A model generated the notes under the pieces. It searched no databases and had not been told where the DNA came from. It saw nothing but the letters and a program-made list of their open reading frames with translations. The position numbers and the translations under genes are program-made. Positions 53,956-63,782 of a DNA stretch of 64,000 nt are shown one piece after another; positions within the stretch are counted from its first letter, which is position 1, and each line of letters opens with the position of its first letter. The DNA is from Saururus chinensis (lineage: Eukaryota; Streptophyta; Magnoliopsida; Piperales; Saururaceae): positions 62,001 to 126,000 of the forward strand of contig CP141145.1 of assembly GCA_035235625.1 (NCBI GenBank), read 5' to 3'.

Positions 53956-56037
53956 AAATTAGGGATATTAATTTTTTTTAAAATGTATTAGTGACGTATA
54001 TATGTGTACGTTGCTAATACTATGGTGTATTAGCGACACATGTATACATCGCTAATACACTATAGTATTAGCGATGTATGTCAATATACATAGCTAATGG
54101 CTTTTTAAAAAAAATTTAAAAATAAAATTACAATAGATGGTGAGAGTGAGGAGAGAGAGGAGACGGAAGAGAGAGAGATAGAAGAGAAGGAAGAGAGAGA
54201 TCGGAGAGGGAAGAGAGAGAGGAGAGGGAAGAGAGAGAGAGCGGAGAGGAAAGAGAGAGAGAGGACATGGAAGAGAGACGAGGGGGATATTAATTTTTTT
54301 ATGAAAAGCGTATTAGTGACGTATATAAGTATATGTCGGTAATACTACATTGTATTAGAGACATGTACATGTATGCGTCACTAATACACTATAGTATTAG
54401 CGATGTATGTCAATATACATCGCTAATGACTTTTTTAAATTTTAAGAAATAAAATTATAATAGATAGAGAGAGTGAGGAGAGAGGAGAGGGAAGAGAGAG
54501 AGATAGACGAGAGGCAAGAGAGAGGGATAGAGGAAAGGGAAGAGAGAGAGCGAATAGGGAAGAGAGAGAGATAGGAGGGGGGATATTAATTTTGTTTGGA
54601 AAAGAGTATTAGCAATTGATATATGTATACGTCGCTAATAATACGGTGTATTAGCGATGTATATATGTATATGTCGCTAATACACTATAGTATTACCGAT
54701 ATATGTCAATATATGTCACTAATGGCTTTTTTAAATTTTTAAAAAAGAAAATTACAATAGATAGAGAGAGTGAGGAGAGAGAGGAGATGGAAGAGAGATA
54801 GAGGATAGGCAAGAGAGAGAAGAGGGGATATTAATTTATTTTTGAAAAGAGTATTAGTAACTTATATATGTATATTGTTGCTAATACTATGGTGTATTTG
54901 TGATGTATACATGTATTCGTCATAAATACACTACAGTATTAGTGACATATGTCAATATACATTGCTAATGGTTGCTTTAATTTTAAAAGAATTAAAATTA
55001 CAATACGTAGAGAGAGTGAGGAGAGAGGAGAGGGAAGAGAGAGATAGTGAAGAGATGAAAGAGAGAGGATAGGGCAGAGAGGGAGAGGAGACGGAAGAGA
55101 GAGAGAGAGGAGAGGGAAGTGAGAGAGAGAGAGAGAGGGGGGGGAGGGAAGAGAGAGAGGAGAGCGAAGAGCAAGAGAAAGAGGAGAGAGGGGATATTAT
55201 TTTTTTATAAAAAGTGTTATGTCGATAATATACTATAGTATTAGTGACGTCTATCAATATACGTCGCTAATTACTTTTTTAAATTTAAAAAAATTAAAAT
55301 TACAATAGATAGAGAGAGTGAGGAGAGGAAAGAGAGAGAGAGAGAGGAGAGGGAAGAGAAGAGAGAGAGATAGAGGAGAGGGAAGAGAGAGAGAGGATAG
55401 GGAAAAGAGAGAGGGGTGGGAAGAAAGAGAGGGGAGGGAGGAGAGAGAGAGGATAGGGAAAAGAGAGAGGGGTGGGAAGAGAGAGAGGGAGGGAAGAGAG
55501 AGAGGATAGGGAAAAGAGAGAGGGGTGGGAAGAGAGAGGGGAGGGAAGCGAGAGAGAGGATAGGGAAAAGAGAGAGGGGTGGGAAGAGAGAGGGGAGGGA
55601 AGCGAGAGAGAGGATAGGGAAGAGAGAGAGAGGAGATCGAGGAAAGAGAGAGAGGAGATCGAGGAAAGAGAGAGAGGAGAGGGGGATATTAATTTTTTTA
55701 AATGTATTAGCGACGTATATATGTGTATGTCGCTAATACTACGGTGTGTTAGCGACTTATACATGTATACATTGCTAATACTATACATTGCTAATGGATT
55801 GTTAAAAATTTTTCAAAAATAAAATTACAATAGATAGAGAGAGTGAGGAGAGAGAGGAGAGGGAAGAGAGAGAGAGGAGAGGGAAGAGAGGATAGTGCAG
55901 AGGGAAGAGATGAGAGAGAGAGAGAGGATCGGGCAGAGAGGGAGAGGAGACAGAAGAGAGAGAGAGGATAGGAAAGAGAGAGAGAGGAGAGGGAAGAGAG
56001 AAAGAGAAAGATAGAGAAGGGAAGAGAGAGAGGGGAG
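53956..56037. repeat. Tandem array with TTAGCGAC palindromes and GA tracts, left part
   Basis: Units of variable length (about 240-490 bp) start GGGGATATTAATTTTTTT near 53962, 54284, 54582, 54818, 55189 and 55684. Each holds one or two imperfect palindromes such as GTATTAGCGACGTATA..TATACGTCGCTAATAC, then AAAATTACAATAGATAGAGAG and a GAGAGGGAAGAGAGAG tract whose length causes the variation. TTAGCGAC..GTCGCTAA repeats are typical of subterminal regions of plant CACTA elements in my experience, which would fit the adjacent Ulp1 gene, but I see no CACTA terminus. The array is interrupted at 56037 and resumes at 63783. Confidence 0.8.
56033..56037. repeat. Target-site duplication GGGAG, left copy
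   Basis: GGGAG precedes the left LTR (56038) and is repeated exactly at 63783-63787 after the right LTR. Five bases is the length made by Ty3/Gypsy integrases, so the two LTRs belong to one insertion. Confidence 0.85.
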
Positions 56038-57466
56038 TGATCGTTTATAATAAAACCCTTTGCAAGTATACAACGTAATTGTACTAGGATAAGTATTTAA
56101 GGGTTGTCGAACCTCAGGGATGGATGAATTATTACTAAATCTAAAGAGGAATTTGCTGATTAAAAATTAAAACAAACTTAAACTTTAATTAAGTAAAGGA
56201 AAGAAAGCAACTAGTTTAAAAACAAGAGATTAATATGATGAAAATTACTTAGGAAATCGAATCCACTATAGAACCATAACAATTCCTTAACTTTTAATCT
56301 AAATCTAGTGTGAATATGAACAAATATTCTCAGCTACAAGTTAGAATTACTTTAGAAAGAATCATTAATTAAATTCCATGGCAAGAACTATCTTCGACAA
56401 TAGCACGAATCAGCTACACTAAACTAGCTATAGGCATGACCCGTCTAATCTTAGTATAACTCATCTAAGTCATTAATTATTTGAACATTAAAACTATTAT
56501 ATGACCATCTCATCTAAATTACAGAAATTAGAATTGATGTAAATATCAAAATCATATCAATCTATCATCTACAAGACAATAAATCAACATAGACTTGAAT
56601 AAACATTAAAAGCTCTTCCATTAAAAAGGAAATCTTTATCATACAATTGTCATCATTTACAATTGAGATCTAAATTAAAAAAAAAGAAACTGAAACTTAT
56701 CTATAACTTCATCAACTCATAAGTAAAGAAAAGTTTAGCCTTCTATTGTAGAAGAAAACACTTGAATCTCCATTAAAAGCTTTGAGTTCTCTTCCATCTT
56801 CTTCTTCTTTTTTCTCTTCATAAAATTTACTGGAATCCCCCAATTTCAAGCCAAATATGTCTTTTTATAGGCATAAGATCCGTAGGAAGAGGTCCAATAT
56901 GAAAATGATTAAAAATTGGCTAAAACTAGGAAACTGCACGTTATGCCGTTCAAACGCCCTGCATGCCCGTTCAAACCCTTGAACTGAGTTTTGCTTCAAA
57001 ATCACATTATCCCGATCGAACGGTAAGTGACCCCGTTCGAACGGATCTGATGTTACGCAATCTGGACAGTTTTTCTGGACAGTCCATATTCTGTTAATTA
57101 AGCTTTTCTTCATGTCCATATTAATTTCCAACTTGTTTATAACTCCGAAAAGTTGTCCAAATCACTTTAAAGCATGTCAAGACTATTTTTAATTATTTCA
57201 AACATCGTCTAAGTACCTCGATAAGCGCATTTTACCTACAAAATATAAAATATCATATTTTAGACATGTAGAATATAATTAAAGTTCCAACTTAATTTAA
57301 ATACATATCTAAACTACTAATAACTACAAAATTATTAATAATTAAACTAAAATACTAATATCTATCTTAATCTAAATAAACTATAACTAACTCTAAATTA
57401 ACCTAATCTATACTAGCAAATAAGGTAAAAAGGCATATAAAATAGATATATATTTCATACTTATCA
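56038..57466 (-). repeat. 3' LTR of the Ty3/Gypsy element
   Basis: 1,429 bases. On the plus strand it starts TGATCGTTTATAATAAAACC and ends TTCATACTTATCA, so on the element strand it is also TG..CA. It includes a cluster of TTCGAACG-type palindromes (56940-57045). A short minus-strand open frame (56865-57131) lies within the LTR and has no known domain. Confidence 0.85.
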
Positions 57467-57483
57467 AATACCCCCAAACCTAT
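57467..57483 (-). other. Polypurine tract region
   Basis: Directly inside the 3' LTR the element strand reads ATAGGTTTGGGGGTATT, a purine-rich stretch in the position expected for the plus-strand primer of reverse transcription. Confidence 0.7.
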
Positions 57484-59193
57484 ATTTTGCTAGTCCTCGA
57501 GCAAAATAAAACAAAACAACTAATCTAGAAAAATAAATAAATGTCACTTTTGTAGGGAATCACGATTGCATTTAGCATATGCAACAAGCCTTTAAACCCT
57601 TAGGTGTCCCTAGTTGGACGTGTTGTGTCTCGTGTGGGTTTGCAGTAATGATACCCACAAACATCAAAACTTAAATAAAATAAAACAAACAACAAAACAA
57701 ATATTTGAAAAATAATCTTCTCTTAAAAACACATAACTATTTATAAAAAGAACCAACCGCAAATACTTGAAACAAGTAAACAATTAAGATCTGATCACTT
57801 TCAAGTAAGGAATAATCCATTCTATAACCCCATCTTAGAAATAATTGTGCAACTACATATATACATTTCAAAAACATAAAGTGTAGAAACTTTGTAGTCA
57901 TAGAATTTCATTCTTTATTAACAAGCATATCTTATGTGACCCATTAACCAAGCTCATTAAAGTTCACTAACTCAAAAATATAACAATGACAATCTTTCAT
58001 CTTTAATACCTCATAATAAACCCTCATATAATAGCCTTCAAATTTCAATTAAATTCAGGAAATAAGAGCATAATATACTTCAAAATGTGACTTGTGCAAT
58101 ACTTAGTTCTATTAAGCTTTCTAAATAGTCCATGTAACAAACATTAGGCTAGTGTCCCTAATCCAGTTGGCTCAAGGCACTATGTGTTGAAACACCCCTC
58201 AGGCTTAATAACTCAAACTATAAAGGCTACAGAACCAAGCAAGTCATAAAAGAATTTATCTCAACTTTTTACCTTTTGACGCGATCCCTTATACTTGCCT
58301 AGGCACAAGGTCCGGTTACTCAGTAAAAAATGAAACAAACCTTTACTTTTTTTTTCATCAATTTTTTCCATTCAATCTATCTTTTTTTTCAACTTTTTTT
58401 TTCATTTTTTTTCTATACACACTTATCCCATTTTTTTTTCAAATAAAAGCTAAGCATAAAGATCTATCATAAAATATTAAAAATTACTCAATTGCCAAGT
58501 TTTTCAAAAATATGCTTAGTTAAAGATATCCCACTAAGATTATAAGTAATAAATCATAAAATTATATTCCTACAAGTTTCAAGTGTGTGAAATGTGATTT
58601 AAAAATATAAGCACAATTATCCAAGATAAAGAAAATAAAATAGAAATTACTTAATCATTTTCATCACTTAATTAATTACTTGAACTTTCTTCATGAAATT
58701 GATCTTTTCAAAAATAAATATATAATTTTAAAAGAAAATAAGCGATAAAACCCACTTAAAAGAAAAGAAAACAAAAGAAAATACTCCAAAACATCTTAAA
58801 AGAAAAATATCTTTCTACACCCTCAAACCTAAACTGAACATTGTCCTCAATGTTAAAGAAAATATATACTACAATGACAAGAACAAGTAAGAGAGGGAAA
58901 GAAAGATATCACCTGAAAGCATAACTAATCCACTAATCTGAAAATAAAGTACATAGGATTGGAGAAAAGAAATAAATATAAGTGATGAGCATTTCCCCAA
59001 ATCTAAAGTATTATATCCCATAAAAGAAGAAAAACTATAATGAGAAAAAAATTGAGAAAATAAGTAAATAAAGCCTAAATGAAGCAAAGAAAATTAACAA
59101 AAGGAAAATAAATATATCAAAAACATGGGTTGCCTCCCAAGAAGCTCTAAGTTTATTGTCTTTAGCCAGACATTGTCAACATTCTCAAATATA
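57484..59193 (-). other. Non-coding spacer of the retrotransposon in place of pol
   Basis: AT-rich, with poly-T/poly-A runs (58345-58440) and no frame above about 72 codons. Reverse transcriptase, RNase H and integrase would normally lie here. It contains words such as GGGTTGCCTCCCAAGAAGC (59128) that I associate with non-autonomous plant Gypsy elements; that association is from memory. Confidence 0.65.
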
Positions 59194-59385
59194 TCAGGGC
59201 GGCTGGTAGATATTAGCATTGACTCTTCTCTTAAGTCTCCAAAAAGATGATGTAGAAAAATTAGAAGGCATGACTTGATTATGGGTTGATGCTATAAAAG
59301 ATGGACCTCTATCATAAGCATCAAATCTAAAATTGTCTACCATAAAATATTCAGCATTAGAAGTTGCAGGCAAATGGTTAGACAC
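59194..59385 (-). pseudogene. Short frame downstream of protease, unrecognised
   Basis: In the same frame as the protease and separated from it by one TAA at 59401-59403. The reading continues LNIFDVSNHLPATSN, then a short unfamiliar tail of about 60 residues (EYFMVDNFRFDAYDRGPSF..). The first residues fit the protease-RT linker of Athila-like elements; the rest is unknown and stops at 59194. Confidence 0.45.
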
Positions 59386-59400
59386 ATCAAAAATATTTAG

Positions 59401-60342
59401 TTACACTTTCATGTTCCCAAAGGTCATCTCCATTACCCCCGTCCTACAATTTATGCATGAATTAGCTGTGGCAAGAAAAGGACGACCTAGAATGATAGGA
59501 ATCTGATATGTGGGGTTGGCACCGATCTCCATATCTAAGACAATAAAATCAACAGGGAAAAAGAACCGGTCAACCTTCACTAAGACATCCTCAATGACTC
59601 CTCGAGGCTTACGCATAGAATGGTCGGCTAGCTGCAAGGTAACTGATGTAGGCTGCAATTCACCTAACCCTAGTTTCTCATACACTGAGTAAGGGAGTAG
59701 ATTGACACTCGCACCAAGGTCAAGGAGGGCTCTATGGATGGAGTGATCACTTATGACACATGAAATAGTGGGTACTCTAGGGTCCTTATACTTAGGTGGG
59801 GTGTCAAACTTCAAAAGAGAGCTAACTTGCTTGGTGAGAAAGACCTTCTTAGACACATGGGTCTTGGATTTACGCTTTTGAGTGCATAGGTCTTTGAGGA
59901 ACTTAGCATAAGCAGGAACTTGCTTAATGGCTTCTAAGAGGGGGAGATTAATTTTGACTTGTTTGAAAGTCTCAAGAATCTCATCAGTCCTATCTGTGCT
60001 CTTTCTAAATGGTGGGGCCATGTGAAGACACTGAGGAAAAGGTGCCCTAGGGATATAAGATCCCTCGGAAGTAGTCTTAGACTGTGTCTCTAAGGAAGGG
60101 GAAGGAGATACAAACTCCTTCTCATGTGGTGCACTAACTTCTACTTGAGGTTTATTAGGAGCTGCCCTCTCTAACTCCTCACTCCTATCATCTGTCACTG
60201 GTGTCCCCCCAACACTCTTATCAACAATCCTCCCACTCCTAAGGGTCATTATGGAATTAACTTGTTCATTAGATGGAGGAGCTCCTTCTACCTGAAATTG
60301 ACCTTTAGGGTTTGGTAGGGGTTGACTTGGCAACGTCCCCAT
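59401..60342 (-). CDS. Retrotransposon aspartic protease region
   Basis: 313 codons from an internal Met (frame actually continues upstream to the gag stop at 60436). After a Pro/Ser-rich linker with REMGTLPSQPLPNPKG and MTLRSGRIVD it gives QVKINLPLLEAIKQVPAYAK and LKDLCTQKRK. It then gives the protease core: ALLDLGASVNLLPYSVYEKL (active-site D-L-G-A-S) and IILGRPFLATA near the C-terminus. This is a pepsin-like retroviral-type protease that would cleave Gag. The frame ends at TAA before any reverse transcriptase. The linker and motifs are typical of Athila-type Ty3/Gypsy elements. Confidence 0.85.
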   Translation of the reverse strand: MGTLPSQPLPNPKGQFQVEGAPPSNEQVNSIMTLRSGRIVDKSVGGTPVTDDRSEELERAAPNKPQVEVSAPHEKEFVSPSPSLETQSKTTSEGSYIPRAPFPQCLHMAPPFRKSTDRTDEILETFKQVKINLPLLEAIKQVPAYAKFLKDLCTQKRKSKTHVSKKVFLTKQVSSLLKFDTPPKYKDPRVPTISCVISDHSIHRALLDLGASVNLLPYSVYEKLGLGELQPTSVTLQLADHSMRKPRGVIEDVLVKVDRFFFPVDFIVLDMEIGANPTYQIPIILGRPFLATANSCINCRTGVMEMTFGNMKV

Positions 60343-60435
60343 CTCTCTCTTGTTAATAACATTAGCTAGTTGTCCAATTTGGGCTTCTAACTTTGCTATA
60401 GATTGTGTGTGAGAGTGGAGGAGTTGGGATTGAGA

Positions 60436-61749
60436 TTAAAGGCCTTGCAAGGCACTCAAGACCTTTTCTTCAAAACTTGGACTCCTATTGGATTGGACAT
60501 ACGGAGGTTGCACTTGAGGTTGGTGGATAGGGGCTGGTAGGACTTGGAATGGTTGCCTAGGGGGTTGGTTACCCATAACCCCTTGGTTTTGTGTCTGCCA
60601 AGAAAAGTTAGGATGATTCCTCCACCCAGGGTTATATGTATTTGAAAATGGATTGTTCTCAGCCCTATGGAAGGATTGGGTGGCATTCACATGGTCTTGG
60701 ACAAGCTCAAGAAATTGAGAGGCAGAGGGACACTCAATGATAGTATGGGCTGGGCTAAGGCATATTGTGCATGCATCTTGAGTGAAGGGAGTGGGCTGAT
60801 GGGTTGAAGTCATAAGGAGGTCCAGCTTCCTACTCAAAGTATCAACTTTGGAGGAGAGGTTTAATGGGTTTTTGACTTCATACAAGCCACCCCTAGAGGG
60901 GGCATTGTTCAAGGTAGATAATCCACTCTCATTTCTATTCAACGCAGCATGTTGAAGAGAATTTTCACTCAAGTCCTCAAAAAGTTTCCATGCCTCATTT
61001 TCATTTTTTAACAAGAAGGTAAACCCACAACTTGCATCAACAAGATGACGGTTTTGTTCAGTAAGACCCTCATAAAAACGTTGCACTAATTGCCACTTAG
61101 GGATAGCATGATGAGGACACCTCCTAAGAAGGTCCTTAAGTCTATCCCAACTCTCATGGAACTGTTCAGTGGGAAGTTGGGTAAAAGTGGTTATGGCCTT
61201 TCTCATTTGGTTGGTCTTACATATGGGGAAGTACTTTTTAAGGAACTTTTGCTGCATTTGGGCCCATGTTGTGATAATGTTTGGCTTTAATGAGTGAAGC
61301 CATTCCTTAGCCTTATCTTTCAATGTGAAAGGAAAAAGGCGAAGTTTAACAACTTCATCGATGAAATTTGAGAGCTTAAAAGTTGTGCATAGTTCTAAGA
61401 AGTCATCTAGGTGCCTATACGGGTTTTCATTATTAAACCCATAAAAGGATGGAAACATTTGAATGACATTGGGCTTTATTTCATAATTTTGAGCAGCGAC
61501 CACTGGCAACCTAATGCATGAAGGAGAAGTGTACTCATTGGGAGTGTAATACTCCCTTAGAGCTTTAAGTAGTGCATCTACTAATTGATGTTCAGCCATG
61601 ATGAGGGAAGTAGTGTGGGTGGAGGAATTGGTGGAAGAGTTTGGGGGTGTAGGGATGTAGGTCGAGGGCAACTCAGCTCTCCTAGATGTCCGCTCAGGCT
61701 CAGGGTCAAATGGTACTAATCGGGGGAGTAAGGAGCGACAACCATGCAT
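60436..61749 (-). CDS. Retrotransposon Gag polyprotein
   Basis: 437 codons. The N-terminal region contains LREYYTPNEYTSPSCIRLP, followed by the plant retrotransposon gag domain: NPYRHLDDFLELCTTFK, FPFTLKDKAKEWLHSL, QMQQKFLKKYFP, FTQLPTEQFHESWDRLKDLL and QLVQRFYEGL. A zinc knuckle CTICLSPAHTIIEC (C-x2-C-x4-H-x4-C) follows near residue 330, then a Pro/Gln-rich tail. Gag packages the element RNA into particles. The first Met is at 61749; a second Met (MAEHQLVDALL) at 61599 is an equally plausible start. It ends in TAA, after which the same frame stays open through the protease, so one stop separates gag from pro. Confidence 0.88.
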   Translation of the reverse strand: MHGCRSLLPRLVPFDPEPERTSRRAELPSTYIPTPPNSSTNSSTHTTSLIMAEHQLVDALLKALREYYTPNEYTSPSCIRLPVVAAQNYEIKPNVIQMFPSFYGFNNENPYRHLDDFLELCTTFKLSNFIDEVVKLRLFPFTLKDKAKEWLHSLKPNIITTWAQMQQKFLKKYFPICKTNQMRKAITTFTQLPTEQFHESWDRLKDLLRRCPHHAIPKWQLVQRFYEGLTEQNRHLVDASCGFTFLLKNENEAWKLFEDLSENSLQHAALNRNESGLSTLNNAPSRGGLYEVKNPLNLSSKVDTLSRKLDLLMTSTHQPTPFTQDACTICLSPAHTIIECPSASQFLELVQDHVNATQSFHRAENNPFSNTYNPGWRNHPNFSWQTQNQGVMGNQPPRQPFQVLPAPIHQPQVQPPYVQSNRSPSFEEKVLSALQGL

Positions 61750-62043
61750 ACACTACAAACACACCACACAATTTTAAGTGTAAAAAAGGGAAAAATAAGC
61801 AAAAACTAACTAAAAAAAGAACTAAAAATAAAGAGAGAAAAAGATCTTGCAACCCGAAGAGAAGCACTATGCTTGTCGATGTCCACTTGTGGCCACAAGT
61901 GTAGAGAGCACGATCTTCAACTCAGCCTACAAGATCAAATTAAAAGAAGGTAAGAAACTAAGAATTAACCTAAAAACTAAAGTAAACTAAATCTAAATTA
62001 GATAGAATTATCCTAATACTAATTTAGTAACAAATCAACACCG
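61750..62043 (-). other. Leader between primer site and gag
   Basis: About 290 bases, AT-rich, without frames; corresponds to the 5' untranslated leader of the element RNA. It includes a CCACTTGTGGCCACAAGTG palindrome (61882-61900) that could form a stable stem in the RNA, in the region where packaging or dimerisation signals would be expected. Confidence 0.55.
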
Positions 62044-62061
62044 TCCCCGGCAACGGCGCCA
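62044..62061 (-). other. Primer binding site, tRNA-Asp(GUC) type
   Basis: The element strand reads TGGCGCCGTTGCCGGGGA, complementary over 18 bases to the 3' end of plant tRNA-Asp (CCCCGGCAACGGCGCCA end, from memory). It lies six bases inside the 5' LTR, as expected for the minus-strand primer. Confidence 0.88.
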
Positions 62062-62067
62062 AAAACT

Positions 62068-63782
62068 TCATCGTTTATAATAAAACCCTTTGCAAGTGTA
62101 CAAGGTAATTGTACTAGGATAAGTATTTAAGGGTTGTCGAACCTCAGGGACGGATGAATTATTACTAAATCCATCATATTAATCTCTTATTTTTAAACTA
62201 GTTGCTTTCTTTCCTTTACTTAATTAAAGTTTAAGTTTAAGTTTATTTTAGTTTTCAATCAGCAAATTCCTCTTTAGATTTAGTAATAATTCATTCGTCC
62301 CTGAGGTTCGACAACCCTTAAATACTTATCCTATTACAATTACCTTGTACAGTTGCAAAGGGTTTTATTATAAATGATCAAGTTTTTGGCGCCGTACTAG
62401 GATAAGTATTTAAGGGTTGTCGAACCTCAGGGATGGATGAATTATTACTAAATCTAAAGAGGAATTTGTTGATTAAAAAGTAAAATAAACTTAAACTTTA
62501 ATTAAGTAAAGGAAAGGAATCAACTAGTTTAAAAACAAGAGATTAATATGATGAAAATTACTTAGGAAATTGAATCCACTATAAAACCATAACAATTCCT
62601 TAACTTTTAATCTAAATCTAGTGTGAATATGAACAAATATTCTCAGCTACAAGCTAGAATTACTTTAGAAAGAATCATTAATTAAATTCCATGGCATGAA
62701 CTATCTTCGACAATAGCACGAATCAGCTACACTAAACTAGCTATAGGCATGACCCGTCTAATCTTAGTATAACTCATCCAAGTCATTAATTATTTGAACA
62801 TTAAAACTATTGTATGACCATCTCATCTAAATCACAGAAATTAGAATTGATGTAAATATCAAAATCATATCAATCTATCATCTACAAGACAATAAATCAA
62901 CATAGACTTGAATAAACATTAAAAGCTCTTCCATTAAAAAGGAAATCCTTATTATACAATTATCATCATTCACAACTGAGATCTAAATTAAAAAGAAAAG
63001 AAACTGAAACTTATCTATAACTTCATCAACTCATAAGTAAAAGAAAAGTTTAGCCTTCCATTGTAGAAGAAAGCACTTGAATCTCCATTAAAAACTTTGA
63101 GTTCTCTTCCATCTTCTTCTTCTTTTTTCTCTTCATAAAATCTACTGAAATCCCCCAATTTCAAGCCAAATATGTCTTTTTATAGGCATAAGATCCGTAG
63201 GAAGAGGTCCAATATGAAAAGGATTGAAAATTGGCTAAAACTAGGAAACTGCACGTTATGCCGTTCGAACGCCCTGCATGCCCGTTTGAACTCATGAACT
63301 GAGTTTTGCTTCAAAATCACGTTATCCCGATCGAACGGTAAGTGACCCCGTTCGAACGGATACAATGTTTCTGCAATCTGGACAGTTTTTCTGGACAGTC
63401 CATATTCTGTTAATTAAGCTTTTCTTCATGTCCATATTAATTTCCAACTTGTTTATAACTTTGAAAAGTTGTCCAAATCACTTTAAATCATGTCAAGACT
63501 ATTTTTAATTATTCCAAACATTGTCCAAGTTCCTTGATAAGCGCACTTTACCTATAAAAGATAAAATATCATATTTTAGACATATAGAATATAATTAAAG
63601 TTCCAACTTAATTTAAATACATATCTAAACTACTAATAACTACAAAATTATTAATAATTAAACTAAAGTACTAATATCTATCTTAATCTAAATAAACTAT
63701 AACTAACTATAAATTAACCTAATCTATACTAGAAAATAAGGTAAAAAGGTATATAAAATAGATATATATTTCATACTTATCA
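62068..63782 (-). repeat. 5' LTR of the Ty3/Gypsy element, rearranged
   Basis: 1,715 bases, about 286 longer than the partner LTR. The extra length is explained by an internal inverted segment (62173-62392) and a direct repeat of about 61 bases (62112-62172 against 62393-62453). The inner terminus reads TCATCG in place of TGATCG, so the terminal CA on the element strand has mutated to GA. Otherwise it matches the left LTR closely. Confidence 0.85.
62173..62392. repeat. Inverted copy of LTR end plus primer site inside the LTR
   Basis: The 220 bases are the reverse complement of the LTR end, running from LTR position about 180 through the terminus (AAATGATCA) and on into AGTTTTTGGCGCCG, the first bases of the primer site. 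This forms a long foldback with 62055-62172. The inverted copy keeps the canonical terminal GATCA that the outer copy has lost. Confidence 0.85.

Larger units (their letters stand above)
56038..63782 (-). mobile_element. Non-autonomous Athila-like Ty3/Gypsy retrotransposon, 7.75 kb
   Basis: Complete insertion on the minus strand: 5' LTR at 62068-63782, primer site 62044-62061, leader, gag 61749-60436, protease 60342-59401, a long non-coding spacer, polypurine tract near 57467-57483, 3' LTR 56038-57466 and GGGAG target duplications. There is no reverse transcriptase, RNase H or integrase frame. It can therefore move only with enzymes supplied by a relative. LTRs differ at roughly 2% of positions in a 200-base sample I compared by eye, so the insertion is fairly recent. 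It sits inside the TTAGCGAC array. The Athila assignment rests on the gag and protease wording and the tRNA-Asp primer and is an inference. Confidence 0.85.

Noticed and set aside
55300..55822. Open frames of 100-160 codons in the GA part of the TTAGCGAC array
   Set aside because: Simple Arg/Glu/Gly or Leu/Ser repeats from GAGAGGGA tracts, in several frames on both strands.
60436..60438. Programmed stop-codon readthrough between gag and pro as an established mechanism here
   Set aside because: A second stop of the same kind ends the protease and the element lacks pol; ordinary nonsense mutation explains it equally well, so it is kept only as a question.
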